53,275 bases of DNA from Oerskovia rustica (GCF_014836555.1 NZ_JACSQQ010000027.1:1-53275), one strand, 5' to 3'. Counted from the first letter of the stretch, positions 28,616 to 37,223 are shown. The notes: generated by a model not told the origin, from the sequence alone. Program-made: numbers and translations.

Positions 28616-29881
28616 GTGCTCGTTCCACTGGAAGAGGCCGCGCGCGCGACGTGCGGCGGCAAGGCCACCGCGCTCGGCGCGCTCCTGCGGGCAGGTCTGC
28701 CCGTCCCCGACGGCTTCGTGGTGCCGTTCGACGTCCACCGGGCGGCAGTCCCCGACGACGTGCTGCGCGACGCGCTGGCCTCCGCCCTGCGCACCCTCGG
28801 CTCGCCGCCCGTCGCGGTCCGGTCCTCGGCCGCGGGCGAGGACACGGCCCAGGCCTCGGCGGCCGGGCAGCACGAGAGCGTCCTCGCGGTCCAGGCGCCC
28901 GACGACGTCGCGCACGCCGTCCGCGCCTGCTGGGCCTCGCTGCACTCGCCCCGGGCGGTCGACTACCGGGCGGGGCTCGACGCCGACGGCGGCGACGGGG
29001 CAGCCTCGGGCGAGCCCGCCATGGCCGTGCTCGTGCAACGCCTGGTCGACGCCGAGGTCTCCGGCGTCATGTTCGCGCCCGACGATCCGGACGACCCGAC
29101 CGTGATCGAGGCGTCCTGGGGCCTCGGCCCCTCGGTCGTGGGCGGCACGGTCACGCCCGACACCTACCGCGTCGTGGCGCACGGGGCCCTCGGCCGCAGG
29201 GCCGTTCGCGTGGCCTCACGGGTCGTCGCCGACAAGCAGACCCGGCTCGACCGGGACGACACCCGCCTGGTCACGCGCGACGTGCCCCCGGGCGACCGGC
29301 TGCGGTCGACGCTCGACGACGCGACCGTCTTCCGCCTCACCCGCCTGGGGTGGCGTGCAGCGAACCTCCTCGGCGGGCCGCAGGACGTCGAGTGGGCGCT
29401 CGCGGACGGCATGCTCTGGATCGTGCAGGCCCGCCCGATCACGGCGCCGCTCCCGGCCCCTTCGACGGACGTCACGGGAAGCGCACCACGGCTCGGCGAC
29501 GGGAGCCTGCTGCGCGGGACCGCGGGCAGCACCGGCGTCGCGACCGGGCCGGCCAGGATCGTCCGCGGACCGGCCGACTTCTCACGCGTGCGCCCCGGCG
29601 ACGTCCTGGTCTGCCCTTTCACCGACCCCGCCTGGACTCCCCTGCTGCGCATCGCCGCGGGCGTCGTCACCGAGACGGGAGGGGTGCTGTCCCACGCGGC
29701 GATCGTGGCCCGCGAGCGCCGCATCCCCGCCGTCGTGGGGGTCACGGGGGCCACCGGGCTGATCGCCGACGGCAGCCTGGTGACCGTCGACGGCGAGGCC
29801 GGGACGGTCGCTGACCCACGCACACTGTCGGCACCGCCCCGGGACGGCGACCGCCCCTCGACACCAGGAGACACCCGATGA
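28616..29881 (+). CDS. Short Rph/PPDK-like phosphotransferase (ATP-grasp + phosphohistidine domain)
   Basis: A 421-residue protein from GTG 28616 (GAAGGGG upstream). Residues ~1-275 are a PEP-synthase/Rph-type ATP-binding domain (GGKATALGALLRAGLPVPDG at 14-33, VAVRSSAAGEDTAQASAAG at 66-84, QARPI at 271-275). Residues ~300-405 are the swivelling phosphohistidine domain with catalytic H360 in TETGGVLSHAAIVARE. Rifampin phosphotransferase is ~865 aa, with a ~430-aa drug-binding domain between these two; here that domain is absent. No RAE precedes it. The acceptor is therefore unknown, and rifampin phosphorylation is not predicted. It is coupled to a histidine phosphatase. Confidence 0.85.
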   Translation: MLVPLEEAARATCGGKATALGALLRAGLPVPDGFVVPFDVHRAAVPDDVLRDALASALRTLGSPPVAVRSSAAGEDTAQASAAGQHESVLAVQAPDDVAHAVRACWASLHSPRAVDYRAGLDADGGDGAASGEPAMAVLVQRLVDAEVSGVMFAPDDPDDPTVIEASWGLGPSVVGGTVTPDTYRVVAHGALGRRAVRVASRVVADKQTRLDRDDTRLVTRDVPPGDRLRSTLDDATVFRLTRLGWRAANLLGGPQDVEWALADGMLWIVQARPITAPLPAPSTDVTGSAPRLGDGSLLRGTAGSTGVATGPARIVRGPADFSRVRPGDVLVCPFTDPAWTPLLRIAAGVVTETGGVLSHAAIVARERRIPAVVGVTGATGLIADGSLVTVDGEAGTVADPRTLSAPPRDGDRPSTPGDTR

Positions 29882-30489
29882 GCGTCCGACACCTCTACCT
29901 CGCTCGGCATGGCGCGGCCGACGCCTTCGGTGAGCTGACCGACGTCGGGCGCCGACAGTCGGACCTGCTGGGCGAGCGTCTCGCACGAGTGCACGTGACC
30001 GCCGTCTGGCACTCGCCGCTCCCTCGGGCGGCCGCGAGCGCCGCCGTCGTCGCGCGACACCTGCCGGGCGCGAGGGTCGCGGAGGCGGCCGAGCTCGTCG
30101 ACCACGTGCCGTACGTGCCCGCGCGCTCCGAGACGCCGGCGACCTGGGCGGGTTTCTTCGACGGCTGGGACGAGGCCGAGGCCGCTGGGGGGCGCCGGAC
30201 CGCCGACGCGCTGGTCGCGCGCTTCGCGACCCCGCCGGAGCCGGGTGCGGGCAGTACCGACGTCCACGAGGTACTGATCACGCACGACTACCCGGTCGCC
30301 TGGCTCGTGCGCCACGCGCTCGGCGCGCCGCCCGAGCGGTGGCTCGGCCTGAACAGCGCGAACACGGCGCTGACGGTGATCGAGCTCCGTCCCGGCCTGC
30401 CACCGACGCTCGTGGTGTTCAACGACCTGAGCCACCTGCCGGACGAGCTGCGCTGGACGGGGTTCCCGGGCGGCGAGACGCGGCCCTAG
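29878..30489 (+). CDS. Histidine phosphatase superfamily protein
   Basis: A 203-residue protein from ATG 29878, overlapping the previous stop by ATGA. The RHG motif (LARHGAADAFGELTDVGRRQ) at residues 8-27 is followed by SPLPRAAASA and the second catalytic His in VLITHDYPVAWLV near 138. This phosphoglycerate-mutase-like fold hydrolyses phosphate esters through a phosphohistidine. Coupling to a phosphotransferase suggests a phosphorylate/dephosphorylate pair acting on the same product or on a pathway intermediate. Confidence 0.87.
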   Translation: MSVRHLYLARHGAADAFGELTDVGRRQSDLLGERLARVHVTAVWHSPLPRAAASAAVVARHLPGARVAEAAELVDHVPYVPARSETPATWAGFFDGWDEAEAAGGRRTADALVARFATPPEPGAGSTDVHEVLITHDYPVAWLVRHALGAPPERWLGLNSANTALTVIELRPGLPPTLVVFNDLSHLPDELRWTGFPGGETRP

Positions 30490-30575
30490 CTCGCGACGTG
30501 GACGTACCGCCGCCCCAGGTCGTCGCCCTCCCGCGGGCCGGGCATGGACGCACGACCCGCGCGACGCCGTCGGGC

Positions 30576-31244
30576 CTACGACCGCGCGGTGACGAGACCC
30601 GACTCGTAGGCGAGGATCACCAGGTGCGCGCGGTCGCGCGCGTGGACCTTCGCCATGATGCGATTGACGTGCGTCTTGGCGGTATGGGTCGAGATCACGA
30701 GCTCGGTCGCGATCTCCTGGTTCGTCAGCCCGCGGGCGACGAGGAGGAACACCTCGCGTTCGCGCTCGGTGAGGCGGTCGAGCCCATCGCCCTCCCACGC
30801 GTCCGCTCGCGGCGTCTGCCGGTGCACGAAGCGCTGGACGAGCGCCTGCGTCGCGGCCGACGACAGCAGCGCCTCGCCCAGGTGGATCGTGTGCACCGCG
30901 CGCACGATGTCCTCGGGCTCGGCGCCCTTCCCGATGAACCCGCTCGCGCCCGCGCGCAGGGCCGCGACGACGTACTCGTCCTCCTCGAAGGTCGTCAGGA
31001 CGAGCACCCGTGTCGTGCTGCCCGCCGGGCCGGCGCAGATCTGCTCGGTGGCCGCGATCCCGTCGAGCTCGGGCATCCGGATGTCCATCAGGACGACGTC
31101 GGGGGCCGACGCCGCGGCGGCCCGGACGGCCTCCCGGCCGTTCGACGCCTCGCCCACGACGAGGATCCCGCCGCTGTCGGTGAGGATGTCGCGCACGGCC
31201 TGACGCACCAGCGGTTGGTCGTCGACGACGAGCACGGTGATCAT
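30576..31244 (-). CDS. NarL/LuxR-family response regulator
   Basis: A 222-residue protein from ATG 31244. The receiver domain (1-118) has the acidic DD pair at 8-9, phospho-acceptor D54 in VVLMDIRMPELDG, T/S in LTTFEE and K104-region GKGAEPEDI. The LuxR HTH at ~155-218 reads LTEREREVFLLVARGLTNQEIA. The start overlaps the stop of the kinase gene by 4 bases (kinase upstream), so this is a coupled two-component operon. The target may be the divergent hydrolase gene. Confidence 0.93.
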   Translation of the reverse strand: MITVLVVDDQPLVRQAVRDILTDSGGILVVGEASNGREAVRAAAASAPDVVLMDIRMPELDGIAATEQICAGPAGSTTRVLVLTTFEEDEYVVAALRAGASGFIGKGAEPEDIVRAVHTIHLGEALLSSAATQALVQRFVHRQTPRADAWEGDGLDRLTEREREVFLLVARGLTNQEIATELVISTHTAKTHVNRIMAKVHARDRAHLVILAYESGLVTARS

Positions 31245-32419
31245 CGTCGCGACCCGCTCGCTGCGGTGACCGCGGCCCGCTCGGCGGGAACCGCGATGTC
31301 GAGCCGGAACTCGCCGTCAGCGCGCGACGTCTCGACCCGTCCCCGCACGGACGCGACCCTCTCCCGCAGGCCGCGCAGCCCGTGCCCGCTGGTGGGGACC
31401 GCGGCGCCCCCCGCGCGCAGGGGGCTCGTCACGGTCAGGGCGAGCACGCCGTCGCGGTGACGGAGCTCCACGACGGCCCGGTCGCCCGCGCCGTGCTTGT
31501 GGGCGTTCGTGAGCCCCTCCTGCAGGGCGAGGTAGGCGACGTGGTCGCTCGCCGGCGAGAGGGCGACGGCGCCCGGGGCACGCCGCAGGTCGACGTGCAG
31601 GCCCACGTCGGCGAACCGTGCGACCAGGGCGTCGAGCTGGTCGAGCCCGGCCTGCGGGTGGAGGTCCTGCCGTTCGCCGTCTCCCTCCGCACGCAGGAGG
31701 GCCATGAGCCCGCCGATGTCCGCGAGGACCGTGCGCGAGGCGCTGCGGATCGTCGTGAGCGCCTCGCGCGCACGGTCGGGCCGGGTCTCGAGCGACGACG
31801 ACGCCACGCCCGCGCTGAGGCTGATCACCGAGATCTGGTGCGCGACGACGTCGTGCAGGTCGCGGGCGATGCGCACCCGTTCCTCGACCACGCGCCGCCG
31901 GGCCTCCTCGTCGCGGTCCTGCTCCGCGCGTTCGGCACGCTCCGTGACGGCCGCGAGCGCCTCACGCCGCGACCTGGTCGCGTCGCCCAGGGCTCCGGCG
32001 AGGACGACGAACGTCACGAACTGCATCGCCCGCGAGTCGAAGAGCTCGCCGTCGAGCGGGACGGCGGCCACGAGGAAGACGACGAGGGCGGCTGAGCCCA
32101 CGCACGCGATGCCGACCGTGCGGCGCGTCCGGTCGGTGACCGCGAACGCGGTGATCACGACCGCGACGAGGGCGCTCGGAGACAGCGTGCCGGCGAGCGC
32201 CACGACGACCGTGCACGCGAGGCTCACCCCGAGGGCGACGAGCGGTCGGCGACGCCGCCACGGGATCACCACGACGGGCAGGAGCGCGACGACGACGAGC
32301 AGCCCCCGTGTCCGGAACAGCTCGTCGGGGAACGGCAGGACGCCGAAGAGGACGACGACGGCGATCGCGACGACGTCGCTGAGGGGAACCGCTGCCGCGG
32401 CAGCACGGGGTGACGTCAC
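31241..32419 (-). CDS. Sensor histidine kinase (HisKA_3 type)
   Basis: A 392-residue protein with likely start GTG 32419. Residues ~10-150 contain four to six hydrophobic segments with short loops, so sensing is probably in the membrane. The HisKA_3 dimerisation helix carries phospho-His in ARDLHDVVAHQISVISLSAG (~190-209). The HATPase_c domain ends with SGHGLRGLRERVASVRG, the G box. This architecture matches DesK/LiaS-like kinases paired with NarL regulators. The ribosome-binding site is crowded (GGGGGA one base before GTG), so the start is moderately certain. Confidence 0.88.
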   Translation of the reverse strand: MTSPRAAAAAVPLSDVVAIAVVVLFGVLPFPDELFRTRGLLVVVALLPVVVIPWRRRRPLVALGVSLACTVVVALAGTLSPSALVAVVITAFAVTDRTRRTVGIACVGSAALVVFLVAAVPLDGELFDSRAMQFVTFVVLAGALGDATRSRREALAAVTERAERAEQDRDEEARRRVVEERVRIARDLHDVVAHQISVISLSAGVASSSLETRPDRAREALTTIRSASRTVLADIGGLMALLRAEGDGERQDLHPQAGLDQLDALVARFADVGLHVDLRRAPGAVALSPASDHVAYLALQEGLTNAHKHGAGDRAVVELRHRDGVLALTVTSPLRAGGAAVPTSGHGLRGLRERVASVRGRVETSRADGEFRLDIAVPAERAAVTAASGSRR

Positions 32420-32475
32420 TCCCCCAGTATCCCGGCCCGCCGACGGCGGCGGATCGCCCAGGAAGGTGACGTGCG

Positions 32476-32497
32476 CGTACCGCGATCGCGGTACGCA
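32476..32497. promoter_or_regulatory. Perfect 22-bp palindrome in divergent promoter
   Basis: Half-site GCGTACCGCGA followed by its exact complement, centred on CGATCG. It lies between the kinase/regulator operon and the divergent hydrolase gene, 92 bp before the hydrolase start and 57 bp before the kinase start. It is a strong candidate operator, perhaps for the adjacent response regulator. Confidence 0.7.
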
Positions 32498-32588
32498 GGT
32501 GTCCACGCCGGGCTGACGCGCGTCGTCAGCCGGGCCACGATGCTGGACCGACGGCGGAGCGCACCGGGTGCTCCGTGGAGAGGAACGC

Positions 32589-33539
32589 GTGAAGAAGCCT
32601 GCGAAGAGAGCCCTCGTGGCCGTGGCGGCCGTCGGGGCCGTGCTGGTGCTCGGCCTGGGCACGACGAGCGTCGTGAACGCGGTCGCGACCAGCAGGGAGA
32701 GCGACCTGATCGAGACCTACGGCCAGACCGTGACGGTCGACGGACGGCAGATGAACGTCCGCGTCAGCGGGAGCGGCCCCGTGGACGTAGTCCTGCTGCC
32801 GGGGTTCGGGACCGCCTCGCCCGTCCTCGACTTCGAGCCGCTCGTCGCGGACCTCGCCCAGGATCACCGTGTCGTCGTCGTCGAACCCTTCGGCTACGGC
32901 CTGAGCGACGGCACCGACGTCGAGCGGACCACGCAGAACGTCGTGGCCGAGGTCCACGAGGCGCTCCAGGAGCTCGGCGTCGACCGCTACGTCCTCATGG
33001 GGCACTCGATCGCCGGGATCTACGGCATCGAGTACGCCTCGCGCTACCCCGACGAGGTGACGGCGTTCGTCGGGATCGACACGAGCGTCCCCGGCCAGCC
33101 GCACATGGACACGGAGTTCCCCACGGGCCTCATGTCCGCGGCCAGGAACCTCGGCCTGGCCCGCGTCCTCACCGCCCTGGGCGGCGACGGGCTCGACGGC
33201 TCCGTGTACTCCGACCACGCGCGCGAGCAGATGACGATGCTCGCCCACCGGAACTCCCTGCGACCCACGTACCTCGACGAGATGTCGCACATCGCCGCGA
33301 ACTTCGAGCGCGCGCTCAGCACGACGTTCCCGGCGGACCTGCCGCTGCTGCTGTTCGTCGAGGCCGACAACGCGACCAACCCGGACTGGCTGGCGCTGCA
33401 CGAGGAGCAGGCCGCGAGCGTCGAGGACGGCACCGTGGTGCCCGTACCCGGCGAGCACTACCTCCACCACACGCACGCGCCGCAGATCGCGGCAGGGTTC
33501 CGGGAGTGGGAGGCTGCTCGCGCGCTGACGACGGGCTGA
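32589..33539 (+). CDS. Membrane-anchored/secreted alpha/beta hydrolase
   Basis: A 316-residue protein from GTG 32589 (GAGAGGAA upstream). Residues ~8-30 are a hydrophobic signal anchor (LVAVAAVGAVLVLGLGTTSVV). The hydrolase fold follows: oxyanion segment LLPGFGTASPV near 80, nucleophile elbow GHSIAG near 145, acid near 260 (FVEADNATNP region) and catalytic His in GEHYLHHTH near 295. The substrate is unknown; haloperoxidase/esterase-like relatives act on small esters. Divergent from a two-component operon, which may control it. Confidence 0.87.
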   Translation: MKKPAKRALVAVAAVGAVLVLGLGTTSVVNAVATSRESDLIETYGQTVTVDGRQMNVRVSGSGPVDVVLLPGFGTASPVLDFEPLVADLAQDHRVVVVEPFGYGLSDGTDVERTTQNVVAEVHEALQELGVDRYVLMGHSIAGIYGIEYASRYPDEVTAFVGIDTSVPGQPHMDTEFPTGLMSAARNLGLARVLTALGGDGLDGSVYSDHAREQMTMLAHRNSLRPTYLDEMSHIAANFERALSTTFPADLPLLLFVEADNATNPDWLALHEEQAASVEDGTVVPVPGEHYLHHTHAPQIAAGFREWEAARALTTG

Positions 33540-33630
33540 GGACTGGCTGACTGCTGGGCGGCAGGGCGACGGCGCGGTGGGGCGGGGCGGCGGCGCGGGC
33601 TGCTCCCGGAGCGGGCGGTACCGTGTGCGG

Positions 33631-34146
33631 GTGAACGGACGATCGCCCCGACGGGGAACGAGACGCGGACGCGCGGACGGTCGCCGACCGCTCGCCCCCG
33701 TGGCGCAGACGCGCCGAGCAGGCCTGCTGATGACCGCGATCTGCGTGGGCCTCGGTGCTCTCGTCGTCTGGCGGGGCGGGGACGAGATCGTGTCGGGCAA
33801 CTTCGCGGTGCTCTTCCTCCTCGGACTCTGCCTGGTCGGGACGACCGGTTCCGTCGCCCTGACGCTGCGCTCGCCGCACCGGGAGCGCCTGTACCGGGTG
33901 GCGGAGTTCCTCGGGCGAGCGTGCGTCGTGGCGTTCTTCGCCTGCGTCGTCGTGTTCGGTCTCGTCGTCCCGGCGGTCCTGGTCTCGCCGGGCTCGGGCA
34001 AGGCGCCGGACACGGTCGGCGAGGCCCAGATGCTCGCCCTGTGGACCCTCGTCGTCTTCGTGGCCGTCACGGTCTCGGCGATCATGGACAGGCGTCGAGC
34101 CCGACGGCGGGGCGCCGGCGACGTCGCGACCGACGAACGATCGTGA
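33631..34146 (+). CDS. Hypothetical membrane protein (4 TM)
   Basis: A 171-residue protein from GTG 33631, or 138 residues from ATG 33730; neither start has a good ribosome-binding site. A basic N-terminal stretch is followed by four hydrophobic helices at ~34-52, ~62-80, ~97-120 and ~130-150 and a basic tail (DRRRARRRGAGD). No family was recognised. It lies 34 bp upstream of the DUF2510 gene and may be cotranscribed. Confidence 0.6.
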   Translation: MNGRSPRRGTRRGRADGRRPLAPVAQTRRAGLLMTAICVGLGALVVWRGGDEIVSGNFAVLFLLGLCLVGTTGSVALTLRSPHRERLYRVAEFLGRACVVAFFACVVVFGLVVPAVLVSPGSGKAPDTVGEAQMLALWTLVVFVAVTVSAIMDRRRARRRGAGDVATDERS

Positions 34147-34180
34147 GCCGCTCCACGACGTGGTGGCGAGGAGGAGACGC

Positions 34181-34462
34181 ATGACGTACCAGCCGGGTTG
34201 GTATCCCGACCCTCAGGATCAGCGGCGGGTGCGCTGGTTCGACGGGAACCGTTGGACCGAGCACTCGCAGCGCGCCGCGGTCGCGCGCCCCGCGCGGCCG
34301 CGGACGATGAGCGGGGGCACGATCGCGCTGATCGTCGTCGGCGCGATCGTGCTCCTGGTGGCGATGGTGCTCGTGGTCGTCGCCGTCGTCGCACTGGTCG
34401 CAGGCTTCACCGACATCGTCCAAGGGGTCGTGTGCGGCGAGGCCCCGCACTACTGCACCTAG
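34181..34462 (+). CDS. DUF2510 domain membrane protein
   Basis: A 93-residue protein from ATG 34181 with GAGGAGGAG upstream. The DUF2510 motif GWYPDPQDQRRVRWFDGNRWTEH occupies residues ~6-28, followed by a basic linker and one long hydrophobic helix (~50-80), ending CGEAPHYCT with two Cys. The motif is common in actinobacterial membrane proteins and its role is unknown. Confidence 0.85.
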   Translation: MTYQPGWYPDPQDQRRVRWFDGNRWTEHSQRAAVARPARPRTMSGGTIALIVVGAIVLLVAMVLVVVAVVALVAGFTDIVQGVVCGEAPHYCT

Positions 34463-34546
34463 ATCCTCACGCCAGCGGCCGACGTTCGCCGGCGGATCCC
34501 GAAGCACACAGCCTGCCGGGTCCGATCTCGACGGAGCCTTGGCGAT

Positions 34547-34580
34547 CTATATCGATACATGTCAATATAGAGATATGTCG
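34547..34580 (+). promoter_or_regulatory. ArsR-type operator/promoter of the ars operon
   Basis: An A/T-rich island in very GC-rich DNA. It contains dyad CTATAT-N12-ATATAG (34547-34552/34565-34570) and the half-site CGATACAT (34553-34560), which recurs as CGATACGT upstream of the second arsR at 39231. The sequence overlaps the start codon of the efflux gene, so repressor binding would cover the promoter and the translation start. Confidence 0.6.
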
Positions 34581-35702
34581 ATGCAAGCCGTGCAGAAGCC
34601 CACGTCCACGAGCAGTCTGAGCGCCGGGCGCCTGTCGACGCTCGACCGGTGGCTGCCCGCGTGGATCGGTCTCGCGATGGTCGCCGGCCTGCTGCTGGGC
34701 CGGTTCGTCCCGGTCTTGTCGGACGTGCTGGCCTCGATGGAGGTCGGAGGCATCTCGGTGCCGATCGCGATCGGCCTGCTCGTGATGATGTACCCGGTCC
34801 TGGCCAAGGTCCGCTACGACAAGGTCGCCTCGGTCACCGGGGACAAGAAGCTCCTATTCTCGTCCCTGGTCCTGAACTGGCTCGTGGGCCCCGCGCTGAT
34901 GTTCGCCCTGGCGTGGATCTTCCTGCCGGACCTGCCCGAGTTCCGCACCGGCCTGATCATCGTGGGCCTGGCCCGGTGCATCGCGATGGTCGTCATCTGG
35001 AACGACCTGGCCTGCGGGGACCGGGAGGCCGCGGCGGTCCTGATCGCGATCAACTCCGTCTTCCAGGTCCTCGCGTTCTCGCTGCTGGGCTACTTCTACC
35101 TCACGATCCTGCCCGGTTGGCTGGGCCTGGACACCGCCGGGCTCGACATCTCCATGGGGCAGATCGCGCTCAACGTCCTGGTATTCCTCGGGATCCCGCT
35201 CGTAGCCGGGTTCGCCTCGCGCCTGATCGGTGAGCGCACCAAGGGCCGGGCCTGGTACGAGGACACGTTCCTGCCCGTGATCGGCCCCTGGGCCCTGTAC
35301 GGGCTGCTGTTCACGATCGTGCTGCTCTTCGCCCTGCAGGGCGAGGCAGTGACCTCCAACCCGCTCGACGTCGCCCGCATCGCCCTGCCGCTGCTGGTGT
35401 ACTTCGCCGTGATGTGGGGCGTGGGCATCGTCACCGGCAAGGCCCTGCAGCTCGGGTACGCGAAGTCCACGACCCTGGCCTTCACCGCGGCCGGGAACAA
35501 CTTCGAGCTCGCGATCGCGGTGGCCATCGCGACGTTCGGTGCCGCCTCTGGCCAGGCTCTGGCCGGGGTGGTCGGTCCGCTCATCGAGGTCCCGGTCCTG
35601 GTGGGCCTGGTCTACGTCTCCTTGTGGATCGCCCGCCGCTGGTTCGCCGTCGACCCCTACGCCACCGCACCGGTGGCCGAACCCGAGAAGGTGACCCCAT
35701 GA
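34575..35702 (+). CDS. acr3: ACR3-family arsenite efflux permease
   Basis: A 375-residue protein. ATG 34575 is used; ATG 34581 is equally possible, because AGAG lies 8 bases before it. Ten transmembrane helices are visible. NDLACGDREAAAVLIAINS (~147-165) carries the conserved Cys of ACR3, and AGNNFELAIAVAIATFG (~306-322) carries the second conserved block. It extrudes arsenite produced by the two downstream ArsC proteins. The stop overlaps the ATG of the ArsR-ArsC fusion (ATGA). Confidence 0.93.
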   Translation: MSMQAVQKPTSTSSLSAGRLSTLDRWLPAWIGLAMVAGLLLGRFVPVLSDVLASMEVGGISVPIAIGLLVMMYPVLAKVRYDKVASVTGDKKLLFSSLVLNWLVGPALMFALAWIFLPDLPEFRTGLIIVGLARCIAMVVIWNDLACGDREAAAVLIAINSVFQVLAFSLLGYFYLTILPGWLGLDTAGLDISMGQIALNVLVFLGIPLVAGFASRLIGERTKGRAWYEDTFLPVIGPWALYGLLFTIVLLFALQGEAVTSNPLDVARIALPLLVYFAVMWGVGIVTGKALQLGYAKSTTLAFTAAGNNFELAIAVAIATFGAASGQALAGVVGPLIEVPVLVGLVYVSLWIARRWFAVDPYATAPVAEPEKVTP

Positions 35703-36709
35703 CCACCACTCCCCTACCCCTGACGGTGCGCGACCCGGACTGCGGCCCCCGGATCGAGTCCCACGCCATCGGCGCCGACATCGCCACCGTCGTCGCGGCC
35801 GCGCTCAAGGCCCTGGCCGAGCCGCTGCGACTGCGCATGCTGTCCTTCATCGCCACCGCCCCGGCCGGCGAGGCGTGCGTGTGCGACCTGGCGGCCCTGA
35901 CCGACGTGTCCCAGCCGACCGTCTCCCACCACCTCAAGGTGCTGCGCGACGTCGGGGTCCTGGCCTCCGAGCGGCGCGGCACGTGGGTCTGGTACCGCAT
36001 CACCCCCGGCTACAAGGCCGCTGTGACCACCCTGCTGGACTCCTTCGCCCCCGCAGCCCTCGAGGCATCGGTCACCCAGGAGGTGCTGCGCGGGCTCGAG
36101 GACGTCGACCCGGCCCTGGACCACCTGGCCACCGAGCTCGCGACCACGTTCCCCGGCGTGCGCTTCGACGTCGTCCAACGCGTCGTGCGCGAGTCATACA
36201 CCGACCTGGCGCGCTCGGCGAAGGTCTCCGCTCACCTGGTCACCCTCACCGAGCGCTTCGCCCGCCAACGACTGGCCGACATCACCCGCGAGCCGACGGG
36301 CCAGCCTCAGGTGCTGTTCGTGTGCGTCGCGAACGCCGGCCGCTCCCAGCTCGCCGCGGCCCTCGTGCGCCACTACGCCGGTGACCGCGTCACCGTCCGC
36401 TCGGCCGGCTCCACCCCCGCCGCCGAGATCCACGCCGGGGTCCGCGCAGCCCTCGACGACCTGGGTTCCGCTCACGACGCGTTCCCCAAGCCGTTGACCG
36501 ACGACGCGGTCCGCGCGGCCGACGTCGTGATCACCATGGGCTGCGGCGACGTGTGCCCGGTCCTGCCCGGCAAGCGCTACGAGGACTGGCTCGTCGGAGA
36601 CCCCGCCCTGGCCTCCCCCACCGGGGTCGCCGCGATCCGCGACGAGCTCGACACCCGGGTCCGTGCCCTGCTCACCGACCTCCTGCCCGACCTCACCTTG
36701 CCCGCCTGA
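35699..36709 (+). CDS. ArsR-ArsC fusion: arsenic repressor plus arsenate reductase
   Basis: A 336-residue protein from ATG 35699. Residues ~28-115 are an ArsR winged helix with metal-binding C60-V-C62 (EACVCDL) and recognition helix SQPTVSHHLKVL. Residues ~138-195 are a three-helix bundle of the type found before actinobacterial ArsC domains. Residues ~204-336 are a low-molecular-weight phosphatase-fold arsenate reductase with P-loop C209-VANAGRS and MGCGDVCPVLPGKRYEDW. It would repress the operon and reduce arsenate in one polypeptide. No frameshift or stop lies between the domains, so the fusion is real in this sequence. Confidence 0.92.
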   Translation: MTTTPLPLTVRDPDCGPRIESHAIGADIATVVAAALKALAEPLRLRMLSFIATAPAGEACVCDLAALTDVSQPTVSHHLKVLRDVGVLASERRGTWVWYRITPGYKAAVTTLLDSFAPAALEASVTQEVLRGLEDVDPALDHLATELATTFPGVRFDVVQRVVRESYTDLARSAKVSAHLVTLTERFARQRLADITREPTGQPQVLFVCVANAGRSQLAAALVRHYAGDRVTVRSAGSTPAAEIHAGVRAALDDLGSAHDAFPKPLTDDAVRAADVVITMGCGDVCPVLPGKRYEDWLVGDPALASPTGVAAIRDELDTRVRALLTDLLPDLTLPA

Positions 36710-36734
36710 CCACACCGCCCTCCCGGAGAACCTC

Positions 36735-37181
36735 ATGACCACCCAGAACACCCCCGCCGACAAGCCGTCCGCCTTGTTCGTCTGCGTCCACAACGCCGGC
36801 CGCTCCCAGATGGCCGCCGGGTTCCTGCGCGCCCTGTCCGGCGGGGCCGTGGAGGTCCGCTCGGCCGGGTCCGTGCCCGCCGACCAGATCAACCCCGTCG
36901 CCGTCGAAGCCATGCTCGAAGCCGGGATCGACATCCGCACCCAGACCCCCAAGGTCCTGACCACCGAAGCCGTCCAGGCCTCCGACGTCGTGATCACCAT
37001 GGGCTGCGGCGACGTGTGCCCCATCTTCCCCGGCAAGCGCTACGAGGACTGGAAGCTCGAAGACCCCGCCGGGCAGGGCATCGAGTCCGTGCGCCCCATC
37101 CGCGACGAGATCCACACCCGCATCCTGACCCTGCTCACCGAGCTCGGCGTCGAGCCCGTCGAGATCCCCGCCACCGCCTGA
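36735..37181 (+). CDS. arsC: Arsenate reductase ArsC (LMW-PTP fold)
   Basis: A 148-residue protein from ATG 36735 (GGAGAA upstream). P-loop C17-VHNAGRSQMAAGF and MGCGDVCPIFPGKRYEDW match actinobacterial thioredoxin- or mycothiol-dependent ArsC. It reduces arsenate to arsenite for export. It is similar to the C-terminal domain of the fusion 25 bp upstream (shared SAGS, VVITMGCGDVCP and PGKRYEDW blocks), which suggests duplication within the operon. The operon ends at the hairpin at 37198. Confidence 0.94.
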   Translation: MTTQNTPADKPSALFVCVHNAGRSQMAAGFLRALSGGAVEVRSAGSVPADQINPVAVEAMLEAGIDIRTQTPKVLTTEAVQASDVVITMGCGDVCPIFPGKRYEDWKLEDPAGQGIESVRPIRDEIHTRILTLLTELGVEPVEIPATA

Positions 37182-37197
37182 CCCCAGACGCACCGAC

Positions 37198-37223
37198 GGG
37201 CCGGACGCATACGCGTCCGGCCC
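37198..37223. terminator. Bidirectional terminator, arsC/arsN
   Basis: Perfect 11-bp stem GGGCCGGACGC/complement with ATAC loop, followed by TTCG, between convergent arsC and the acetyltransferase gene. Confidence 0.75.

Noticed and set aside
28616-29881. Rifampin phosphotransferase (rph)
   Set aside because: The ~430-residue rifamycin-binding domain is absent and no RAE precedes the gene, unlike helR in the same window.
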